A stretch of 9,925 bases of DNA from Nitrospirota bacterium (GTDB taxonomy: Bacteria > Nitrospirota > UBA9217): NCBI GenBank assembly GCA_013334545.1, contig JAAXXJ010000094.1:1-9925 (forward strand). Reading direction: 5' to 3'. The notes beneath the pieces are model-generated. The model worked only from the letters and a program-made list of their open reading frames with translations, searched no databases and was not told the origin of the DNA. Both the position numbers and the translations under genes were made by a program. Below, piece after piece: positions 6,011 through 9,925 of the stretch. Position 1 is the first letter of the stretch. Each line of letters opens with the position of its first letter.

Positions 6011-6033
6011 TCCGCACCTCCCGAACGTGCGAT

Positions 6034-6062
6034 ACTATAGTGGATAACTGTTTCAAAGTCAA
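6034..6062 (-). promoter_or_regulatory. Sigma-70-type promoter for ihfA-merR-tRNA-Pro
   Basis: On the minus strand TTGACT (6062-6057) and TATAGT (6039-6034) are separated by exactly 17 bases, each matching consensus at 5 of 6 positions. Transcription would begin about 6027, giving a leader of about 17 bases that contains the GGAGG of ihfA. Confidence 0.75.
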
Positions 6063-6116
6063 GGGTAATTTGCGCTGCCCCGGGGCGCCGGCATCTCTTG
6101 GCGGCGAAGATTTGTC

Positions 6117-6143
6117 TTGCCTCGGCTGACGAATTATTATACT
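6117..6143 (+). promoter_or_regulatory. Possible promoter for the 148-residue protein gene
   Basis: TTGCCT (6117-6122) and TATACT (6138-6143) are 15 bases apart. The -10 is good, but the spacer is shorter than ideal. The position, about 45 bases before the start codon at 6186 and divergent from ihfA, is reasonable. Confidence 0.35.
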
Positions 6144-6185
6144 ATTGTGCCGTTTGGACAATCCTGCTGCACGGAGGGGAACACC

Positions 6186-6632
6186 ATGCCGGACCTGGTC
6201 ACTGTATCAAGTGTCGAAAATTTCGAAGACCTGAAGACCAAGATCAATTTGCTCTTCGAACAGGGCAAGTTCGCAGAGATCGTCCAGGCCGTCGGTATGC
6301 ACTCGATCCTGATGGAACCGGAGCATATGATCGGCGACCAGGACCATCTCTACCACCTGGTGCTGAACCTGATCAAGAAGAAGATCAACCGGGAGGATCC
6401 CAAGCGCTATTCCTCCTGGCTCATCGCCTTCCCTGACCTCCTCAATCGGATCGTGGAAGAAAAGCAGATCGTGACCGATGCCGCTTCGCTCTACGGGCTC
6501 GCCTCGCGCACCGATTCTTTCGGCCCCTTCTCATCCCTCGAGGAGTTCTACTTCTGGGCCCTCGACGACCGGCGGCTGACCCTCGACCAGATCGTCAAAT
6601 ACATCGAGAAGACCGTGGAGATGTATAGATAG
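6186..6632 (+). CDS. Uncharacterised 148-residue helical protein
   Basis: I do not recognise this family. The start ATG at 6186 follows CGGAGGGG, a strong ribosome-binding site, so the longer frame from 6117 is not used. The product is predicted soluble, with no signal peptide, membrane segment or cysteine. It is rich in charged and hydrophobic residues in an alternating pattern that suggests an all-helical protein: helices about 12-38, 53-68, 78-95, 97-106, 117-127 and 132-147. Notable stretches are LYHLVLNLIKKKINREDPKR (55-74), YSSWLIAFPDLLNRIVEEKQ (75-94) and FSSLEEFYFWALDDRRLTLD (115-134). Codon use looks like that of the neighbours. It stands alone between divergent ihfA and a convergent glycosyltransferase gene, so context gives no function. 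Confidence 0.8.
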   Translation: MPDLVTVSSVENFEDLKTKINLLFEQGKFAEIVQAVGMHSILMEPEHMIGDQDHLYHLVLNLIKKKINREDPKRYSSWLIAFPDLLNRIVEEKQIVTDAASLYGLASRTDSFGPFSSLEEFYFWALDDRRLTLDQIVKYIEKTVEMYR

Positions 6633-6643
6633 GAAAGAAGATA

Positions 6644-6730
6644 GTTCAAGGTTTAAGGTTCAAGATTAACGCCTCAGCTTGTCGGCTTGCAACCTAATAC
6701 GCCGTTTTGGACCTTGAACGTTGAGTTTTA
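6644..6730. repeat. Inverted pair of TTCAAGG / CCTTGAA spacer repeats
   Basis: GTTCAAGGTTTAAGGTTCAA (6644-6663) and the opposite-orientation ACCTTGAACGTTGAGTTTTA (6711-6730) bracket about 47 bases that include CAGCTTGTCGGCTTGCAA, a relative of the 3971 repeat. The arrangement matches that at 285-390. It fills the space between two convergent genes. Confidence 0.65.
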
Positions 6731-6781
6731 AACGAGGTTCTTAATCGCTTGCCTTCCTGCGGGCCTGTCAGCCTGCCTCCC

Positions 6782-7807
6782 TCATAGATTCACCTGCGCC
6801 ATCACGTCCTTGACCGAGATCGCCCCCATGCACCGCACCCCGTCATCGCATTCGCGCCGGAAACAGGGCGAACAGGAGATCCCCGCGCGCACCACCACGT
6901 GGCCGGGCCCGTACGGGCCTGTCCGCCAGGGCGCCGTGGGCCCGAAGAGCGCCAATACCCTGCCGCCGGCAGCTGCCGCAAGGTGCATGGGCCCCGTGTC
7001 CGTGGTGATGAAGAGGTCGGCCAGCGCGGCCAGCGCAGCCAGTTCCCTGAGCGTCGTCTCCCCGGCCCAGTCCGTTGCCTGCTGCCGCATCATCGCCCTG
7101 ATCCGTCCTGTCACCGCCCGGTCGCTTGGGCTCCCGGTCAGCACCACGACCGCGTTCCGCTCAAGGACGAGGCGGTCGGCGAGCTGCGCGAACTTCTCCT
7201 CCTGCCACAGCTTGGTCTTCCACCGGGCCACGGGGTTGATGACAACGACCTTCCGTCCCTCTGCGGCGAGGCCCCTCAGCCGCTCCTGCATGATCGTGAG
7301 CTCGCGACCAATGGGCAGCGTGCAGACCGGCGAAGGGTCAACGGCGCCCAGGTAGCGGGCGACATCCAGATAGCGCTCCAGCGCGTGCTTCTCGATATCG
7401 TAGGCAGGAAGGCGTTCGTTCAGAAAGAGGTGGGACAGCTCCCGCGTTCCGGCAAAGCCGATCTTGCGCTTTGCGCGTGCAAGGCCGATGACGATGCCGC
7501 TCTTGACCAATCCCTGGAGGTCGACGGCGATATCATACCGACTGCTGCGCAGTTCGCCGATGAAACCGAAGATGCCCTTGAGCCCGCGCAGGATGGTTGA
7601 CGGCCGCCGGAGCATGCGCATCCACTCTTTCCTCCGTGATACCAGCAGCGTGTGGATCAGCGGATGCCCCTCCAGGATGTCTGACGCCGCCGCCTCGACG
7701 GCCCAGTCTATGTCGCTCTGGGGAAAGATCCTCTTGATGGCCTCGAGCGCCGGCAGGGCCTGGACCACGTCGCCTATGGCAGACAGTTTGACGATGAGTA
7801 TCCGCAT
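6782..7807 (-). CDS. Glycosyltransferase family 9 (heptosyltransferase-like)
   Basis: A 341-residue GT9 enzyme. The family transfers ADP-heptose or similar sugars onto lipopolysaccharide core at the inner face of the cytoplasmic membrane. The N-terminus MRILIVKLSAIGDVVQALPA (1-20) carries the catalytic aspartate in IGDVV. IAVDLQGLVKSG (93-104), VVVINPVARWKTKLWQEEKF (187-206), VVLTGSPSD (221-229), the donor-binding ITTDTGPMHLAAAAGG (267-282) and LFGPTAPWRTGPYG (287-300) follow. Four cysteines near the C-terminus (about 312, 315, 320, 326) match a pattern seen in several WaaC/WaaF-like proteins. The ATG at 7807 is chosen by homology; there is no clear ribosome-binding site, and the promoter lies right against it. 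Acceptor specificity (WaaC, WaaF or WaaQ type) cannot be fixed, and no other core genes are in view. Confidence 0.92.
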   Translation of the reverse strand: MRILIVKLSAIGDVVQALPALEAIKRIFPQSDIDWAVEAAASDILEGHPLIHTLLVSRRKEWMRMLRRPSTILRGLKGIFGFIGELRSSRYDIAVDLQGLVKSGIVIGLARAKRKIGFAGTRELSHLFLNERLPAYDIEKHALERYLDVARYLGAVDPSPVCTLPIGRELTIMQERLRGLAAEGRKVVVINPVARWKTKLWQEEKFAQLADRLVLERNAVVVLTGSPSDRAVTGRIRAMMRQQATDWAGETTLRELAALAALADLFITTDTGPMHLAAAAGGRVLALFGPTAPWRTGPYGPGHVVVRAGISCSPCFRRECDDGVRCMGAISVKDVMAQVNL

Positions 7808-7821
7808 GGTTCGTGAGGGCA

Positions 7822-7850
7822 ATCATAATCCATCGGCCCGGCCCCGTCAA
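7822..7850 (-). promoter_or_regulatory. Promoter for the GT9 gene, nearly leaderless
   Basis: On the minus strand TTGACG (7850-7845) and TATGAT (7827-7822) are spaced by 17 bases, each 5 of 6 to consensus. The -10 ends 14 bases before the ATG, so the predicted mRNA leader is only about 6-10 bases, consistent with the missing ribosome-binding site. Confidence 0.65.
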
Positions 7851-7942
7851 CCCCGAAGAAAGAGCGGAACCTGGATACCCTTACCCTTGCTCTGCAGTGC
7901 CCGGGAACGCAACTTTCTTGTTGTCCGTAATGACCTTTCTCC

Positions 7943-7970
7943 TTGCATTTTGGTCTGCTTTTGCTACAAT
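7943..7970 (+). promoter_or_regulatory. Promoter for the H1-tail/barrel gene
   Basis: TTGCAT (7943-7948) and TACAAT (7965-7970) lie 16 bases apart, about 75 bases before the start codon at 8046. The surrounding AT-rich patch stands out from the GC-rich genes. Spacer and hexamers are fair but not ideal. Confidence 0.5.
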
Positions 7971-8045
7971 TTTTTCAGAAACCCTCTCTGAATGATACAG
8001 TTCTGTTCTATGGCCTACGTTCCATTGACCGAAGGAGGATAGAGC

Positions 8046-8585
8046 ATGGCGATGCTGAAGAGATCCGTGACCAAGACATCGGCCCGAAAACCGGCAAGGA
8101 AGAACGTCGCAGGAAAGAAGACAGCAAAGAAGAAGACTGTCGCGAAAAGGCCGGCAGGAAAGAAGGCAGCGAAAAAAAGTGCGGCGGGAAGGTCGGCCAG
8201 AAAGATCGCGCCAAAAAAGAAGGCGGCAAGGAAGTCCAAGCCTGCGTCGGACAGGGTCCCTTCCAAGGGACCAGCCATGGTGCAACCGGGACCGCCGCCG
8301 GGCAGCGTTCCTCCCGTGGAAGAGCCGTCCCTTCTCGAGGAGGCCATCGGCGTGGTGACCCACTATTACAGCCATCTCGGCGTTGCGGTGGTCCAGGTGA
8401 ACAAAGGGTCCCTGAAGACAGGCGATAGCATCCACATCACCGGCCACACAACTGACTTCACGCAGACGGTCGCATCCATGGAGTACGAGCATCAGCATGT
8501 TGACCAGGCCAGCGCGGGCCAAAGCGTCGGTATCAAGGTAGCCGACCACACGCGGGAACACGACATCGTGTACCTGGTGAAATAA
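8046..8585 (+). CDS. Histone-H1-like Lys/Ala tail fused to EF-Tu domain-2-like barrel
   Basis: A 179-residue protein in two parts. Residues 1-76 are a disordered, very basic tail of K, A, R and G with AKKK, GKK and ARK units, like bacterial histone-H1-like proteins. A proline-rich hinge (about 80-91) follows. Residues 98-179 form a compact beta barrel: IGVVTHYYSHLGVAVVQVNK (101-120), LKTGDSIHITGHTTDFTQTV (123-142), then SAGQSVGIKV (156-165) and the closing DIVYLVK. I recognise this part as the stand-alone 'translation elongation factor-like' domain resembling domain 2 of EF-Tu, normally about 80 residues with no tail. AAGGAGGAT gives a strong ribosome-binding site. Binding of nucleic acid or ribosomes is inferred from tail charge and fold, not shown. 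hflX follows 140 bases later. Confidence 0.85.
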   Translation: MAMLKRSVTKTSARKPARKNVAGKKTAKKKTVAKRPAGKKAAKKSAAGRSARKIAPKKKAARKSKPASDRVPSKGPAMVQPGPPPGSVPPVEEPSLLEEAIGVVTHYYSHLGVAVVQVNKGSLKTGDSIHITGHTTDFTQTVASMEYEHQHVDQASAGQSVGIKVADHTREHDIVYLVK

Positions 8586-8657
8586 CAGCGTTCATGCACG
8601 CGGCGACCGCAGTTCGCCGGATCAGAGCCTGATCTCTGGCCATGTTCTTTTACCGGA

Positions 8658-8700
8658 GCAGGATATCGTAATCCTGCCCGCGGACCATTGGTCCGTACGG
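8658..8700 (+). promoter_or_regulatory. Hairpin-rich leader upstream of hflX
   Basis: Two short hairpins and a palindrome follow each other: GCAGGAT/ATCCTGC (8658-8664 with 8671-8677), CGGACC/GGTCCG around ATT (8681-8695), and CCGTACGG (8693-8700), which competes with the second stem. They end 15 bases before the GAGGAG of hflX. An RNA control element is possible; no known riboswitch class is recognised. Confidence 0.35.
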
Positions 8701-8725
8701 CAGCGGAGCACCCCGAGGAGCCCCC

Positions 8726-9925
8726 ATCCCAACCGTTCACGGCAACATAACCGGCCTCAAGCCCGCCGAAACCAGGACGCTCGAGCGGCTCTACCGCAGG
8801 AAGATGCCGCCCGATGCGGTCATCACTCCCGAGGCGGCTCGCGCCCTGACCGAGGCATCGGTGGAGATCGGCAGGCAGGTGGGCCTTATCATTGACCGCT
8901 CCGGCAGCGTGCGGGACGTCCTGGTCGGCACGAACCACGATATCCTCATTCCCGACCTCTCTGAGCACCGGCTCGGCGCCAAACGCCTCCGGGGCGTCCG
9001 GTTCATCCACACCCATCTCAAGGAACAACCCCTGAACCAGGAAGACCTTACCGACCTGGCGCTTCTCCGGCTCGATATGATCGCCGCCCTTGTGGCCCGG
9101 CAGGACGGACTGCCCGGAAGCATCTCCATCGCCCACCTTCTGCCGCCCAATCCGGAAGAGAAGCTCTACGAGGTCCTGCCGCCCCGGTCCGTGCATGGTC
9201 TGACCCTGGACGCCCTGGACCTCATCTCGACGCTGGAACGCGAGATGGAGCGGCTCCAGAGGGCCGTGGAGGTCGTCAGGAAGGACCGCGCCATCCTGGT
9301 GAGCGTGTCCAAGGCAGCCAGGACGGAGCAGGAAGAATCCATCGAAGAATTGAAGGAGCTCGCCCGGTCCGACAGCATCCATGTCCTCGACACGGTCATC
9401 CAGCGGCCCCACGACATCAATCCCCGCTACCTGCTTGGCGAAGGCAAGCTCAAGGAACTGATCATCCGCTCCCAGCAGCTCGGCGCGGACCTCATCGTCT
9501 TCAACCAGGACCTCACCCCTGCGCAGGTCAAGGCCATCGGCGACATCACCGAGATGCGGGTCATCGACCGCACCCAGCTCATTCTAGACATCTTCGCCCG
9601 CAGGGCCCACAGCGGCGACGGGAAGGTCCAGGTGGAGCTGGCCCAGCTCAAGTACCGGCTGCCGCGCCTCTCGGAGCGGTCCACCGCCCTGTCCCGCCTC
9701 ACCGGCGGCATCGGCGGCAGGGGCCCGGGAGAGACAAGGCTCGAGGTCGACATGCGTCGCGCCCGGGACAAGATCCGGAGGCTTGAGAAACAGCTGATAG
9801 CCCTCGGGAAGGCCCGCGATCAGCGCAGGGACCGACGCGTCAGCAGCGCCGTCCCCATTGTGTCGATCGCCGGGTATACGAACGCGGGCAAGTCCACGCT
9901 GTTCAACACGCTGACAAAGGCAGAC
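8726..9925 (+). CDS. hflX: GTPase HflX, 5' part, apparent ATC start
   Basis: The first 400 codons of a ribosome-associated GTPase that splits or rescues stalled 70S ribosomes, especially under heat stress. It runs past the window end. The N-terminal domain begins PTVHGNITGLKPAETRTLER; later come VQVELAQLKYRLPRL and GGIGGRGPGETRLEVDMRR, both HflX signatures, a coiled-coil linker, and the G1 loop AGYTNAGKSTLFNTL (G1 glycine at residue about 383). Family members of this long type exceed 500 residues. The frame is open only from 8672 (TAA at 8669-8671) and has no ATG, GTG or TTG before 8804. GAGGAG (8715-8720) lies 5 bases before ATC at 8726, exactly where homologous proteins begin, so ATC is proposed as the start. 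Using ATG 8804 would remove 26 conserved residues. Confidence 0.9.
   Translation, partial: MPTVHGNITGLKPAETRTLERLYRRKMPPDAVITPEAARALTEASVEIGRQVGLIIDRSGSVRDVLVGTNHDILIPDLSEHRLGAKRLRGVRFIHTHLKEQPLNQEDLTDLALLRLDMIAALVARQDGLPGSISIAHLLPPNPEEKLYEVLPPRSVHGLTLDALDLISTLEREMERLQRAVEVVRKDRAILVSVSKAARTEQEESIEELKELARSDSIHVLDTVIQRPHDINPRYLLGEGKLKELIIRSQQLGADLIVFNQDLTPAQVKAIGDITEMRVIDRTQLILDIFARRAHSGDGKVQVELAQLKYRLPRLSERSTALSRLTGGIGGRGPGETRLEVDMRRARDKIRRLEKQLIALGKARDQRRDRRVSSAVPIVSIAGYTNAGKSTLFNTLTKAD

Noticed and set aside
7881..8561. Minus-strand frame opposite the H1-tail gene
   Set aside because: It is a by-product of the AAG/GCN-rich tail. The + strand frame has a strong ribosome-binding site and a recognisable domain.
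8492..9412. Minus-strand frame of 306 codons opposite hflX
   Set aside because: It lies antisense to clear HflX sequence and has no independent support.

Overview
The window is a chromosomal segment of a Gram-negative-type bacterium. Its genes are GC-rich and its spacers are visibly more AT-rich. The ihfA - MerR regulator - tRNA-Pro arrangement, an ADP-heptose-type (GT9) glycosyltransferase, a surE/pcm pair, a 23S-intervening-sequence-type four-helix-bundle gene and spacers full of short dispersed repeats fit a Nitrospirota or deltaproteobacterial (Desulfobacterota-like) lineage. This is an inference from gene content and is not proven.

Layout. Positions 1-1463 (+): the 3' end of a fluoride channel gene (crcB/fluC), a DUF190 gene and an Smr-domain gene, separated by repeat-rich spacers. 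Positions 1514-1919 (-): a four-helix-bundle (23S rRNA IVS-type) gene broken by one extra base and flanked by oppositely oriented short repeats. Positions 2072-4785 (-): a CpsB/YwqE-type PHP phosphatase gene, surE and pcm, transcribed in that order, with a 452-base gene-free spacer between surE and pcm. Positions 4829-4931: hairpins that look like the right end of an IS200/IS605 element with no transposase left. Positions 5165-6062 (-): promoter, ihfA, an overlapping MerR-type regulator, tRNA-Pro(GGG) and its terminator. Positions 6186-6632 (+): an unrecognised 148-residue protein. Positions 6782-7850 (-): a GT9 heptosyltransferase-like gene with a promoter almost touching its start codon. Positions 7943-9925 (+): a histone-H1-like tail fused to an EF-Tu-domain-2-like barrel, then hflX, which runs off the end.

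Themes. crcB/DUF190 suggests fluoride tolerance. SurE and Pcm belong to the stress and stationary-phase repair set. ihfA/merR/tRNA-Pro is a conserved housekeeping cluster. The barrel protein and HflX both point to the ribosome.

The points most worth a second look are the apparent ATC start of hflX, the H1-tail/barrel fusion, the IS605-like solo end next to the phosphatase gene, the frameshifted four-helix-bundle gene, and the recurring TTCAAGG / CCTTGAA spacer repeats. I found no CRISPR array, prophage or complete new system in this window.
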